Source of the DNA: Candidatus Aminicenantota bacterium | GTDB taxonomy: Bacteria; Acidobacteriota; Aminicenantia; Aminicenantales; Aminicenantaceae | Direction: 5' to 3' | Length of the DNA stretch: 35,603 nt | NCBI GenBank assembly: GCA_020348385.1 | Contig: CP070750.1 | Span: 577,143-612,745, forward strand | Part shown: piece by piece, positions 1-8,834 of the stretch | How positions within the stretch are numbered: the first letter of the stretch is position 1 | How the letters are laid out: each line of letters starts with the position of its first letter | Made by a program: the position numbers and the translations under genes | Notes under the pieces: model-generated | The model's input: only the letters and a program-made list of their open reading frames with translations | Told to the model about the DNA's origin: nothing | Database searches by the model: none

Positions 1-204
1 TTCTGGGTGATTAATTTGAGATTAGAGAAGGTGTTCAATATTTCAGAAAGCTCCACGGTGACCCTGTCAGCCGATGTTTTCAACCTCACCAACTCAGCTC
101 ATGTGCTCAAGCAGGAGAGACGTATAGAGGCAGACAATTTCGGCCAGGCTCAGCAGATTTTGAGCCCCAGAGTGTTCAGAATAGGAGTCAGATTTAACTT
201 CTAG
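1..204 (+). CDS. TonB-dependent receptor, C-terminal end (partial)
   Basis: The reading frame is open from base 1 to the TAG at 202-204, so only the last 67 residues are present and the gene begins outside the window. The visible part has alternating beta-strand character (LRLEKVF, TVTLSADVFNLTN, FRIGVRFNF) and ends in an aromatic residue (NF), as outer-membrane beta-barrels do. The phrase 'DVFNLTNS' followed by a closing strand 'PRVFRIGVRFNF' is typical of the last strands of Acidobacteria/Aminicenantes TonB-dependent receptors with an N-terminal carboxypeptidase-regulatory-like domain. The substrate cannot be told from this fragment. A terminator-like hairpin follows at once. Confidence 0.7.
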   Translation, partial: FWVINLRLEKVFNISESSTVTLSADVFNLTNSAHVLKQERRIEADNFGQAQQILSPRVFRIGVRFNF

Positions 205-225
205 ATGCTCCTGAAGTAGAAGCAC

Positions 226-268
226 GAAGAGCCCCTTCCACCCTAGGGCTGAAGAGGCTCTTTTATTT
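226..268 (+). terminator. Rho-independent terminator after the receptor gene
   Basis: The 7-bp arms AAGAGCC (227-233) and GGCTCTT (256-262) are perfect complements and run into TTTTATTTTA. A competing inner pairing, AGCCC (230-234) with GGGCT (246-250), shares the left arm. Position just after the TAG fits a terminator. Strength cannot be judged by eye. Confidence 0.6.
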
Positions 269-273
269 TAATT

Positions 274-375
274 GGTGAAAATGTATCCAGTCCCCAATTT
301 GATTTAATTAATATTGAATATGGCATTGTAAGCCAAATGCCTTTTATCATATAATTTGGTATCTGTCCCCGAATA
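274..375. repeat. Degenerate GTCCCC repeat region upstream of the first kinase
   Basis: Bases 274-295 (GGTGAAAATGTATCCAGTCCCC) match one strand of the perfect hairpin at 26051-26089 (GGTGAAAACGTATCCTGTCCCC when reversed) with only two differences. A second, shorter match (TTTGGTATCTGTCCCC) ends at 370 in the same orientation. Between them lies a small hairpin (GGCATT/AATGCC). This looks like a decayed copy of the GGGGAC repeat family seen elsewhere in the window. Confidence 0.5.
326..355 (+). promoter_or_regulatory. Predicted promoter of the first kinase gene
   Basis: TTGTAA (326-331) is followed after 18 bp by a perfect TATAAT (350-355). Transcription would begin near 362, only about 17 bases ahead of the ATG. 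No Shine-Dalgarno sequence is visible in that short leader. Confidence 0.45.
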
Positions 376-378
376 AAA

Positions 379-2895
379 ATGAAATGTGCCAATTGCAATG
401 CCGACAATCCTGAATTATTCCGGTTTTGCAAGGATTGTGGGTCTCCACTCAACCTAAAAATAAAAAAAGTTCCTTCCGAAGCGTTTAAAACCCAAAAGCT
501 TCCTATGGATAAATTACCTACGGGAACTCTTTTTGCCGAAAGATACCAGATCATCCAGGAATTGGGCTCGGGAGGAATGGGAAGGGTTTACAAAGTTTTT
601 GATAAAGAGCTGGACACTATGGTTGTCCTAAAGGTTTTATTGCCTGAAGTGGCTGCCGATCCTGAGACTATCCCTAGGTTCCGGAACGAACTCAAGCTTT
701 CGCGGGAAATATCCCACAAGAATGTCTGTCGGATGTTCGACCTGAACTCGTCTAAAGGGACGTATTACATCACGATGGAATTTGTGGACGGCGAAAGCCT
801 CAAAAACATCATTGTGATGACAAAAAAGCTGAGCGTGGCAACAGCTATTGAAATAACCAAACAGATATGCGAGGGGCTAGGCGAGGCCCATCGGCATGGC
901 GTTGTCCATCGGGATTTGAAGCCGGGCAATATCCTCATCGATAGAAATGGCAATGCCAAAATCCTGGATTTTGGGCTCGCCAGATCCATCGAAAGCCAGG
1001 GAATCACCGCAACCGGGATTATCATCGGCACTCCCCAGTACATGTCTCCTGAACAGGTACAAGAAAAAACGGTCGATCAGAGATCAGACATCTATTCATT
1101 AGGCGTTCTCCTGTACGAAATGCTGACAGGAAATGTGCCGTTCGATGGAGATTCGCCTGTCCGTGTTGCTTTGAAGCATGTCAAGGAAAAACCTATCGAG
1201 CCCAAAAACCTCAACCTGAAAATTCCCCAAGCTGTCAGCCGAGTGATTTTAAAATGTTTGGCCAAAGAAAAGGAAGATAGATATCAATCGACGCAGGAGT
1301 TGTTTGCGGAGTTGAGCCGGATCGGGAAAAATTTGGAGAAATCAAAAGTAGATGATTTCACAAGGAAGGAGAAACCGGGTAGAGAAGGTATTTTCGGGAT
1401 CAAGAAAAAATGGGTTGCTTGGAGCAGCTTCGCGATTTTGGCTTGTCTGTTGATTATGGCCGCGATCGTTTTTTTTGGGAGAGATCGAGAAAAAGTTTTT
1501 GATTCGATTGCCGTGCTCCCGTTTAAAATCGATAATATAGGACCAGGGCAGGAATCCGAAACAGAGTATCTGGCCGATGGGATAACCGAGAGCATCATTA
1601 CCAAACTGGCCAAACTGCCCGGTTTGAATAAAGTCATAGCCCGGAGTTCTGTGTTTCAATACAAAGGCAAAGACATAGATCCTCAGGAAGTCGGACAGGA
1701 GTTGGGTGTGGATACCCTGCTTGCAAGCGAGTTGAGACAGTATGGGGATGAGTTTTCCATAAATGTCGAGCTTGTCGACACTGCCGATAATAGACGCATT
1801 TGGGGCGACAGCTATCAAATAGAAAGGGATCAGATTTTCGAGGTTCAGGATAACATCACCCATTCCATAACCGAAAACCTCCGGTTGGAATTAACGGGAA
1901 AAGAACGGGAACGCATTGCCAAGCGTTACACCGAGAGTTCGGAAGCTTTTAAAGCGTATGCCAGAGGACAGTACTTGTGGAACAAAAGGACTGAGACAGA
2001 TCTTCTCAATGCCATCGAATATTTTGAAGAAGCCCTCCGGATCGATCCCAACTATGCCCTCGCCCATACAGGGCTGTCCCTCTCCCATCTCCTGCTGCCT
2101 GAATACGGCAACTACCTTCCCAGGATCGGATATCAGAAAGCCAAAGAATCTGCATTGCGAGCACTGAAGATCGATAGTGACTTGGCCGAAGCGCGCACTT
2201 CTCTGGCCCAGATCAAAAGGCGGTATGATTGGGATTGGGTTGCGGCCGAAGCAGAGTACAAACGGGCCCTCGAGCTCGATCCCAACTATGCCATGGCCTA
2301 CCACTGGTATGGTTACGACATGATGTGCATGGGCAGGTATGAGGAAGCCATCCAGATGATCGAACGTGCCCACGAGCTGGATCCTCTTTCTTTGGTCATC
2401 AACAGGAATCTGGGGCAGGTCTATTACCGGTCCGGGCAATACGAACGAGGGAAAGAGGCCTTACAGGAGGTCTTCGCAAAAAACCCAAACTTCAGCTATC
2501 TCCACTACCATTTGGGCAATATCGAGTTCCAGCAGGGACGATATGCAGAGGCCTTGGTTTCGTTCCAGAGAGAGAAGGAGAACGCGAGAGGTTGGGCTCT
2601 TCACATCCAGCCCTGGATAGGGATAGCCTATGCGAAGCAGGGGCAGACGAATGAGGCACGAACGATATTGGCAGATTTGATATCTCAGTTTCAAAGTAAT
2701 CATGTTCCCCCAACTCCAGTGGCCGCTTTATATTTTGTTCTTGGAGATATCGATGAGGGATTTCTGTGGCTGGAAAAGGCCCACGAAGAGTATGATAGTT
2801 GGGTTCGTCTTCTGAAGACCGATACGATATTCGATCCCGTTCGTGAGGATCCCAGGTTTCTTGAGATTCTCAAAAAAATCGGCTTGGAAAGATGA
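379..2895 (+). CDS. Membrane Ser/Thr protein kinase with zinc ribbon, TolB-like domain and TPRs
   Basis: The 838-residue protein begins with a zinc ribbon (Cys3, Cys6, Cys17, Cys20). A Hanks-type kinase follows at about 54-315: glycine loop GSGGMG (63-68), VLK lysine 85, HRDLKPGN with catalytic Asp179, DFG at 197-199, and GTPQYMSPEQ in the activation segment. All catalytic residues are present, so it should be active. One membrane segment lies at about 345-367. The outer part has a TolB-N/adenylate-cyclase-associated type domain (about 374-505, 'SIAVLPF', 'LADGITESI') and then TPRs (about 520-830) with the usual 'EEALRIDPNYALAH' phrases. Likely role: phosphorylating cytoplasmic targets in response to a signal or partner bound outside. 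The ligand is unknown. It has a tandem paralogue 181 bp downstream. Confidence 0.9.
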   Translation: MKCANCNADNPELFRFCKDCGSPLNLKIKKVPSEAFKTQKLPMDKLPTGTLFAERYQIIQELGSGGMGRVYKVFDKELDTMVVLKVLLPEVAADPETIPRFRNELKLSREISHKNVCRMFDLNSSKGTYYITMEFVDGESLKNIIVMTKKLSVATAIEITKQICEGLGEAHRHGVVHRDLKPGNILIDRNGNAKILDFGLARSIESQGITATGIIIGTPQYMSPEQVQEKTVDQRSDIYSLGVLLYEMLTGNVPFDGDSPVRVALKHVKEKPIEPKNLNLKIPQAVSRVILKCLAKEKEDRYQSTQELFAELSRIGKNLEKSKVDDFTRKEKPGREGIFGIKKKWVAWSSFAILACLLIMAAIVFFGRDREKVFDSIAVLPFKIDNIGPGQESETEYLADGITESIITKLAKLPGLNKVIARSSVFQYKGKDIDPQEVGQELGVDTLLASELRQYGDEFSINVELVDTADNRRIWGDSYQIERDQIFEVQDNITHSITENLRLELTGKERERIAKRYTESSEAFKAYARGQYLWNKRTETDLLNAIEYFEEALRIDPNYALAHTGLSLSHLLLPEYGNYLPRIGYQKAKESALRALKIDSDLAEARTSLAQIKRRYDWDWVAAEAEYKRALELDPNYAMAYHWYGYDMMCMGRYEEAIQMIERAHELDPLSLVINRNLGQVYYRSGQYERGKEALQEVFAKNPNFSYLHYHLGNIEFQQGRYAEALVSFQREKENARGWALHIQPWIGIAYAKQGQTNEARTILADLISQFQSNHVPPTPVAALYFVLGDIDEGFLWLEKAHEEYDSWVRLLKTDTIFDPVREDPRFLEILKKIGLER

Positions 2896-3076
2896 TCCCG
2901 TAAAGTTATTTTACAGCAACCTATCATTTTCGTCCTCCTTATCCTTATACCACTTGGCATGAAAATTGCTAATTATTGTCGGTGGAGTCAGAACAATTTG
3001 GTAAATCCAACGTATATATATATAGAGTGGAAACTTAAAGGACGCGAATTGAGTTTAATAAAATACTAGAAGAACG

Positions 3077-6000
3077 ATGAAGATAAAGTGCATGTCCTGC
3101 CAATTCGAAAATCCGCCAGACACACGTTTTTGCGGTAATTGCGGGGAACCGATTCAATTCAAAGTGGAGGATGACGGCTTGTTTGCCAAGACATTGGCTT
3201 TAGATGCGGCCATGGTCCACTTGGATAGAGGCGCGGTATTTGCCGGACGTTACGAAGTCATCGAAGAACTGGGCAGGGGAGGCATGGGAAGTGTCTACAG
3301 GGTGTTGGATAAAAAAATCAATGAAGAGGTGGCGCTCAAGTTGATCAGACCGGAGATCGTCGACAAAAAAGCTATCGAACGATTCGGGAATGAGCTGAAG
3401 TATGCCCGTGAGATCTCCCACAGGAATGTCTGCAAAATGTATGATCTGGACGAAGAAGATGGCACCCATTACATAACCATGGAGTATATCCCTGGGGAAG
3501 ATTTGAAGAGCATGATCAAAATGACCCGGCAGCTTGGTGTGCGGACTTCGGTTATCATCGCCAAGCAGGTATGCGAAGGATTGATTGAAGCTCACCGTCA
3601 TGGGATCGTGCACAGGGATTTGAAGCCCGGCAACATCATCATAGATAAGGAAGGGAATGCACGGATTCTGGATTTTGGGATCGCCCGCTCCTTGAAAACA
3701 GGCCGGAAAACGGGTCATGGGATTTTGGTCGGAACACCTGAGTACATGTCTCCTGAACAAGCGGAAGCCAAAGAAGCAGATCAGCAATCGGACATCTACT
3801 CGTTGGGGGTCATCTTATTCGAGATGTTGACCGGAAGAGTGCCGTTCGATGGGGAGGGCTCTCTGGGGATTGCGGTCAAGCACAAATTGGAGAAGCCGCC
3901 CATCCCGAGGAAATTCAACTATGCAATTCCTGAAGATCTCAATCGTTTGATCCTGAAATGTTTGGAAAAAGACCGGAAAAATCGGTACCAGAATATGCAG
4001 GAGCTTCACAACGATCTGTTCAAAATCGAACAGGAATTGCCCACTACTGAACGGGAAGTGCGGAGGAAAAAGCCCCTCACATCCAGAGAGATAACGGTTA
4101 AATTCAATATCAAAAAACTTTTTTTTCCGGCACTTATTCTGTTAGCTTTTATCGCGGTCGGTGTCGTCGGCTGGAAGTTTTTCACAGAACGATCGGCTTT
4201 TGCAGCTCCCGAGGATATGGTATCGGTGGCGGTGATCAGTTTTGAGAACCAGACGGGAGACAGTTCCTATGATTATCTGCAGGAGGCTATTCCCAATCTT
4301 TTGATAACAAGTTTAGAGCAGTCCAAATCCTTCCGCATCACGTCTTGGGAGAGGATGAAGGATTTGCTTGAACAGTTGGGAAGAAAAGATGTTACGGTCG
4401 TCGACAGAAATCTGGGATTCGAGTTATGTCGGCTGGATGGGATCCAGGCCATCATCCTGGGAAGTTACACGAAAGCGGACAACATGTTTGTTACCAATGT
4501 CAATGTGTTGGATGTCGAGACCAAAAGCCTTCTGAGGAGTGTGAGCTCCCGGGGAGAGGGAGTGGAAAGCATCTTGAAAAAACAGATCGATGAGGTGAGC
4601 CGGAAGATCGGTCATGGATCCGGAATCAGCGCGTTTCTACAGAGACTTAGAACTCCTCAGATCCAGGAAGTGACCACAGATTCCATGGAAGCCTATAATT
4701 ATTTTCTCAGGGGAAGGGAAGATTTTGAAAAGTATTACTACAACGATGCGCGCAAGTTTCTCGAGAGGGCGGTAGAGCTCGATCCTGAGTTTGCCTTAGC
4801 CCATTATTATTTGGCGAGAGCTCATGCCTATTTGGGCAACACTGTAGCGATGGAAGAGGCTTCGGAAAATTTTAAAAAATACGGAAAAAAACTTAAAGGA
4901 AAGGAAGGGATTTTCATTGAAGCGCTCCTAATCCGATCGAAAAACCATAAAAAGTATCATAAAATCCTTCTGGAGCTGGCCGAAAAATACCCAAAGTGGA
5001 AAAGGATTTATTTTGAGTTGGCCCTGTATCACGAGCTGCAGGATGAGTACGATGAGGCGATCGCGTATTTAAATAAAGCGCTGGAGCTCGATCCCAATTA
5101 TGGGTATGCCTTAAATCAACTGGCCTATGAGTATAGTTATAAAGGCGAATATGATCAGGCCCTGGAGTATTTCAGGCGTTATGCCTCTATCTCTCCAGGG
5201 GACGCCAACCCGTTCGACTCCATGGGGGAGACCTATTTCCGGATGGGAAGATTGGATGATGCCATACAGAAGTTCGAGGAAGCCCTGGAGGTCAAGCCGG
5301 ACTTTGGTTCCGAATGGAAAATCTCGTATATCTACGCCGTTAAACAGGATTATGACGAGGCGATAAGATGGCTCGACCAGTTCATCGACATGGCGACGAC
5401 GGACTCGCTCAGGGCTCAGGGACATTTGTGGAAGGGATATTATTTCTACTTGCAGGGAAAACTGGAACGATCGCTCCAAGAAGTGGATCGAGCAGAAGAG
5501 CTGGCCAAGGCTGCAGACAACTGGAGAATGGTGGATGTGGCCTTCCGGTCGAGAATATGGTCATGCTACGATTGGGAGCAGATCGAGCGTTTTCAAGAAT
5601 ACGCACAGGCCAGGTATGAATATCGAACTGATAATGAGTACGGAACTCCAGAGGAAAATACACTTATCAATACATTTTACATGGGTATGTTGGATGTGAG
5701 GAGGGGACAGCTAGAGTTAGCGAAAACGAAGTTGTCTGAAATAAAGTCCATATTGGCTGAATTGGATGAGGATAAAAGAAAGGCGAATGAGGCAACTGAT
5801 TATGTTCTGTCACGCAGCATTTTCCTTGCTGAGGGTTTAGCAGATAAAGCCCTTGAAACCCATAAAAAAGTTGAGCAGCGTGTCTTGACGTTTCGAAATT
5901 TTTATTCATTCATCTACACGAATCTTCCCTACAGGATCGATTTCCCAGCCCAGGTTTTCCAGTCAGAAGGGAATTTGGATGAGGCTATCGCAGAGTATGA

Positions 6001-6211
6001 AAAAATGACAACATTTGATCCTGAGGCTGTTATATCCCGTCCGTTGATCCACCCCTTCGGCCATCTGAGGCTTGCCAAGTTGTATGAACTGAAGGGCCTT
6101 ATCGATAAAGCCATCGAGCAGTACGAATTAGCCCTCTCTTACTGGCAAGATGCCGATCCAGGTCTGGCTCCTGTCAACGATGCCCGCACCTCCCTCGCCC
6201 GCCTCCAATAA
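3077..6211 (+). CDS. Membrane Ser/Thr protein kinase with zinc ribbon and long TPR region (paralogue)
   Basis: This 1044-residue protein repeats the plan of the kinase upstream: zinc ribbon (Cys5, Cys8, Cys19, Cys22), kinase at about 59-320 with GRGGMG (66-71), Lys88, HRDLKPGN (Asp181), DFG (199-201) and GTPEYMSPEQ, then one membrane segment at about 348-367. The extracytoplasmic part begins with a TolB/CsgG-like module (about 382-520, 'VAVISFENQTGD') and continues with many TPRs to the C-terminus. The kinase halves are clearly homologous, while the outer parts differ more and this one is about 200 residues longer. This fits gene duplication followed by change of the sensed partner. The leader has only a weak AGAAG ahead of the ATG. 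Confidence 0.9.
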   Translation: MKIKCMSCQFENPPDTRFCGNCGEPIQFKVEDDGLFAKTLALDAAMVHLDRGAVFAGRYEVIEELGRGGMGSVYRVLDKKINEEVALKLIRPEIVDKKAIERFGNELKYAREISHRNVCKMYDLDEEDGTHYITMEYIPGEDLKSMIKMTRQLGVRTSVIIAKQVCEGLIEAHRHGIVHRDLKPGNIIIDKEGNARILDFGIARSLKTGRKTGHGILVGTPEYMSPEQAEAKEADQQSDIYSLGVILFEMLTGRVPFDGEGSLGIAVKHKLEKPPIPRKFNYAIPEDLNRLILKCLEKDRKNRYQNMQELHNDLFKIEQELPTTEREVRRKKPLTSREITVKFNIKKLFFPALILLAFIAVGVVGWKFFTERSAFAAPEDMVSVAVISFENQTGDSSYDYLQEAIPNLLITSLEQSKSFRITSWERMKDLLEQLGRKDVTVVDRNLGFELCRLDGIQAIILGSYTKADNMFVTNVNVLDVETKSLLRSVSSRGEGVESILKKQIDEVSRKIGHGSGISAFLQRLRTPQIQEVTTDSMEAYNYFLRGREDFEKYYYNDARKFLERAVELDPEFALAHYYLARAHAYLGNTVAMEEASENFKKYGKKLKGKEGIFIEALLIRSKNHKKYHKILLELAEKYPKWKRIYFELALYHELQDEYDEAIAYLNKALELDPNYGYALNQLAYEYSYKGEYDQALEYFRRYASISPGDANPFDSMGETYFRMGRLDDAIQKFEEALEVKPDFGSEWKISYIYAVKQDYDEAIRWLDQFIDMATTDSLRAQGHLWKGYYFYLQGKLERSLQEVDRAEELAKAADNWRMVDVAFRSRIWSCYDWEQIERFQEYAQARYEYRTDNEYGTPEENTLINTFYMGMLDVRRGQLELAKTKLSEIKSILAELDEDKRKANEATDYVLSRSIFLAEGLADKALETHKKVEQRVLTFRNFYSFIYTNLPYRIDFPAQVFQSEGNLDEAIAEYEKMTTFDPEAVISRPLIHPFGHLRLAKLYELKGLIDKAIEQYELALSYWQDADPGLAPVNDARTSLARLQ

Positions 6212-6226
6212 TCCTAAAAAGGAACA

Positions 6227-6320
6227 AAAAGGGGACGGTTCTATTTTTAAAAAAACGTGCATTTTTGCACAAACCTTGACATAGAACATATTTATAAAAA
6301 AAATAGAACCGTCCCCTTTT
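6227..6320. repeat. REP/MITE-like palindromic element with GGGGACGGTTCTA ends
   Basis: A 22-bp perfect inverted repeat (left arm 6227-6248, right arm 6299-6320; core AAAAGGGGACGGTTCTATTT) flanks about 50 bases. Inside is a small hairpin GTGCA-TTTT-TGCAC. Elements with GGGGACGG-type ends are known in genomes that carry RAYT/Y1 transposases; none is in this window. It sits between the second kinase and the DUF3052 gene and reaches to within 7 bases of that gene's ATG, so it may act as terminator or leader. Confidence 0.7.
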
Positions 6321-6326
6321 ATAAAA

Positions 6327-7112
6327 ATGAAAAGAAATCGTGTTCGGTTGATTCATTGGAAGCCCTCCGAGGTATCGGGAAGAGTGACGAATCTTCGGTC
6401 AAAAGGATTTGACATATACGATAAGGCGTTCGGGCCCGCTTCGTTCAAGGAGATGCGCGAGAATCCTCCGGATGCCGTCGTTGTCGATTTATCCCGTATC
6501 CCATCGCAGGGAAGGGATGTGGGTCTTGGCATCCGTAAATACAAGGACACCCGGCATGTTCCCCTAGTTTTTGTCGGGGGAGACCCGGATAAGGTGAAAC
6601 GAGTCCAAGAGCTTTTGCCCGATGCGGTTTACACGACTTGGGATCAAATCTTTGACAATCTCAAACAGGCCATTGCCCATCCGCCTCAAGTGCCGGTTGT
6701 GCCAGCCTCGGTCATGGCGGGATACTTGGGAGCCTCGTTGCCCAAAAAACTCGGGATCAAATCCGGCTCTGTCGTATATCTTATCAATGCTCCCGAAGGT
6801 TTTGAAAAGTCTATAGCTAAATTGCCCGAAGGGGTGTTGTTTGTTAGAGTTGCTCCCAATCAGAACGATCTGACAATCTGGTTTGTCCGAACGCAGAAAG
6901 AATTGGAGCAAGGCATAAATCATGTGAAATTGCACTTGGGGAAGGGGGGGCTCTGGATTGCCTGGCCGAAAAAAGCCTCGGGCATCAATTCAGATCTTTC
7001 TCAAACGGCTGTGCGGAAAATGGGACTCGATTCTGGTTTGGTCGATTACAAGGTCTGTTCGATCGACAAAATTTGGTCCGGACTGAAATTCGCGATCCGT
7101 CCACAGAAATAG
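6327..7112 (+). CDS. Receiver-like domain fused to a DUF3052 domain
   Basis: The 261-residue cytoplasmic protein has two parts. Residues 1-115 look like a response-regulator receiver fold: 'PDAVVVDLS' keeps the central Asp (about residue 51), and 'HVPLVFVGG' resembles the next strand. The acidic pair normally found after the first strand is missing ('LIHWKPSE'), so phosphorylation is uncertain. Residues about 128-258 match DUF3052 in style ('YLGASLPKKLGIKSGSVVYLINAPEGFE' region and 'GLWIAWPKKAS'). The function of DUF3052 is not known to me. No Shine-Dalgarno is visible, because the REP-like palindrome ends just ahead. It converges on the esterase gene with a 7-bp gap. Confidence 0.7.
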   Translation: MKRNRVRLIHWKPSEVSGRVTNLRSKGFDIYDKAFGPASFKEMRENPPDAVVVDLSRIPSQGRDVGLGIRKYKDTRHVPLVFVGGDPDKVKRVQELLPDAVYTTWDQIFDNLKQAIAHPPQVPVVPASVMAGYLGASLPKKLGIKSGSVVYLINAPEGFEKSIAKLPEGVLFVRVAPNQNDLTIWFVRTQKELEQGINHVKLHLGKGGLWIAWPKKASGINSDLSQTAVRKMGLDSGLVDYKVCSIDKIWSGLKFAIRPQK

Positions 7113-7119
7113 GTTGTGA

Positions 7120-8295
7120 TCATTTCTTCGTCAATACTTTAGTGATGGCTTCGTCTGTCATAAGGGCATGGGCTGGCCTAGGATGCTCAGGATCGAAGAC
7201 ACGCATGACCTCCTGTTTTTCGATTCTAACACCCCCTTCATCGATTTTTACAAAAGAAAGATCGAGGTGGATGCTTAAAAATTCATAGGCGGCAACACGT
7301 TTCGTCGGACCGTAATCGTGTCCTTCTTTGGCAAGATGGACATTTTTTACTTGGGTTTCTGCACCAAACAGGCGATAGACATTTCGGATGTAGGGGTATT
7401 CCACCCTCGGTGTGTTTTTTGTCCAGTCCTCTCCGCAGGAGATGATCAGCTGTGGCCTTGGGGCAGCCAGAGCAGTTATCTCTGCGTTATTTGTCTCATG
7501 ATGTTGACTTTTGTGAATAGGCATCCCGCTTTCGCAGTCGCAACCGCCGTAGAAGTGGGCAGAGACCATCACAACCGGAACCGAAACCGCCACCCGGTCA
7601 TCCACAGCGGCCAACAGGAATGACTGGGTTCCACCTCCAGACGCACCGGTTATGCCGATTCTTTTGGGATCGACATCATCGAGCGAAACGAGAAAATCCA
7701 CAGCACGGATACTGTTCCAGAGCTGAAGTGCAAGAACCTGGGGATGGCCGTGTGTGGTCTGGGTCGAATCTCCCCAACCAACCATATCGTAGGAAAGGAC
7801 AATCGCGCCCGCGCTGGCAAGCGTGGCACATCGAATCTGATGATCGGGCCGAAACCGGCCCCCTCCATTCGGCTTCTGAAAATGCCCGTGTGGACAAAGG
7901 ATCGCTGCAAAAGGACCTGTGATGTCTTTAGGTCGATACAGATTCCCTGTTACGAAAAATCCGGGAAGGCTTTCAAAGGCCAAGTTCTCGACCGTGTACC
8001 CGTCATAGATTCGCTTGCTGTGGATGATGGGATTAAGATTATGCGTTGAGGGAGGTTCCAACAATCCGGAACCGCGAAGAATTCCCTTCCGTATGCGCTT
8101 AGCGCGCTTCTTCCATTCTTTGAGGTTGGAATAACTCTTTGAAAATTGCGTGAGTTGGTCCTTCGCCTCCTCTTCAGTGAAGTAACTCCCCTGGCGAAGC
8201 TCTGGTTTAAAAGCTACTGGCTTTTGCAGCGTTGTTTGGCAGGAAACACTGCCGATGATAATGAAAATGGCCAGGATTCCAGCTCGGTATTTCAC
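7120..8295 (-). CDS. Acetyl xylan esterase/dienelactone hydrolase-like alpha/beta-hydrolase lipoprotein
   Basis: I chose the GTG at 8295 because GAGGGA lies just ahead and the product then starts with a compact lipoprotein signal (MKYRAGILAIFIIIGSVSC). An earlier GTG at 8319 adds eight residues and has no visible ribosome site. In the longer numbering the lipobox Cys is 27. The alpha/beta-hydrolase core shows the nucleophile elbow GASGGG (Ser227), a likely acid in GEDWT (Asp298) and a His in EGHDYG (His334). 'LYRPKDITGPFAAILCPHGH' and 'GGDS/GWGDS'-type segments resemble the AXE1/acetyl-xylan-esterase-like group. Likely a membrane-anchored carboxyl esterase acting on carbohydrate or ester substrates; the exact substrate is open. 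Confidence 0.75.
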   Translation of the reverse strand: MKYRAGILAIFIIIGSVSCQTTLQKPVAFKPELRQGSYFTEEEAKDQLTQFSKSYSNLKEWKKRAKRIRKGILRGSGLLEPPSTHNLNPIIHSKRIYDGYTVENLAFESLPGFFVTGNLYRPKDITGPFAAILCPHGHFQKPNGGGRFRPDHQIRCATLASAGAIVLSYDMVGWGDSTQTTHGHPQVLALQLWNSIRAVDFLVSLDDVDPKRIGITGASGGGTQSFLLAAVDDRVAVSVPVVMVSAHFYGGCDCESGMPIHKSQHHETNNAEITALAAPRPQLIISCGEDWTKNTPRVEYPYIRNVYRLFGAETQVKNVHLAKEGHDYGPTKRVAAYEFLSIHLDLSFVKIDEGGVRIEKQEVMRVFDPEHPRPAHALMTDEAITKVLTKK

Positions 8296-8352
8296 ATTCC
8301 CTCGGATAAGCAATATCACACAGGGAATGAAAACAGCAACTTCTTTTTTTAT

Positions 8353-8412
8353 TTGACATTCATACCTTCTTTTTTATAATCTTTTGGCATAACGGAATGA
8401 GGGGATATTCCG
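8353..8412 (+). promoter_or_regulatory. Consensus promoter and inverted repeat ahead of the small membrane protein
   Basis: Perfect TTGACA (8353-8358) and TATAAT (8375-8380) are 16 bp apart. Close to the expected transcript start is an inverted repeat CGGAAT (8393-8398) / ATTCCG (8407-8412), which could be an operator or a small leader hairpin. The gene's AAGGAGG follows at 8421-8427. Confidence 0.7.
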
Positions 8413-8432
8413 ATTTAACCAAGGAGGCGCAA

Positions 8433-8822
8433 ATGAATCTTCAAAAAAACTTACTTATTATCCCGATTTTAATTGCATTAGTCTGGGGAATACTCGGATT
8501 GTTCTTCCCAGAGACGGTTTTTAAATTATTGGGTCTGCCTGAAGAAAACATGAATGTCACTTGGAAATCGACTCAAATGATATTGGGCATAAGCCAAATT
8601 TGCCTTGGGATCATTGCCATTTGGATGCGCACTCTTAAAGATAAGGCTGCCATGAGCGGGGCCATGACGGTCGTTGCGGTGGTTTTCCTGCTTTTTGGCT
8701 TAGAAGCTGTCCTGGTGAATTATTTGGTTGAGGGTCTTACCAGAAACACGATCCTTTTTGTCCAAGGGATTGTTCTTATCATTTTAGGAGTTCTTTTCTT
8801 CGCAGTCAGAAAACCGAAATAA
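8433..8822 (+). CDS. Small four-helix membrane protein, unknown function
   Basis: The ATG at 8433 is preceded by AAGGAGG at ideal spacing and by a consensus promoter, so it is preferred over an upstream in-frame ATG at 8397. The 129-residue product has four hydrophobic segments (about 6-25, 47-65, 73-95, 103-122) separated by short polar loops, and a basic C-terminus (VRKPK). I do not recognise a family beyond a general resemblance to small DUF membrane proteins of the DoxX/DUF4345 size class. It converges with the formamidase-family gene, 12 bp apart. Confidence 0.6.
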   Translation: MNLQKNLLIIPILIALVWGILGLFFPETVFKLLGLPEENMNVTWKSTQMILGISQICLGIIAIWMRTLKDKAAMSGAMTVVAVVFLLFGLEAVLVNYLVEGLTRNTILFVQGIVLIILGVLFFAVRKPK

Positions 8823-8834
8823 ATAAGCTATATT

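Noticed and set aside
243..554. Open frame of 103 codons on the minus strand
   Set aside because: It overlaps the promoter and start of the first kinase gene, has no ribosome site and its product has no family look.
6276..6298. TTGACA and TATAAA inside the REP-like element as a promoter for the DUF3052 gene
   Set aside because: The two boxes are only 11 bp apart, too close for sigma70 recognition.
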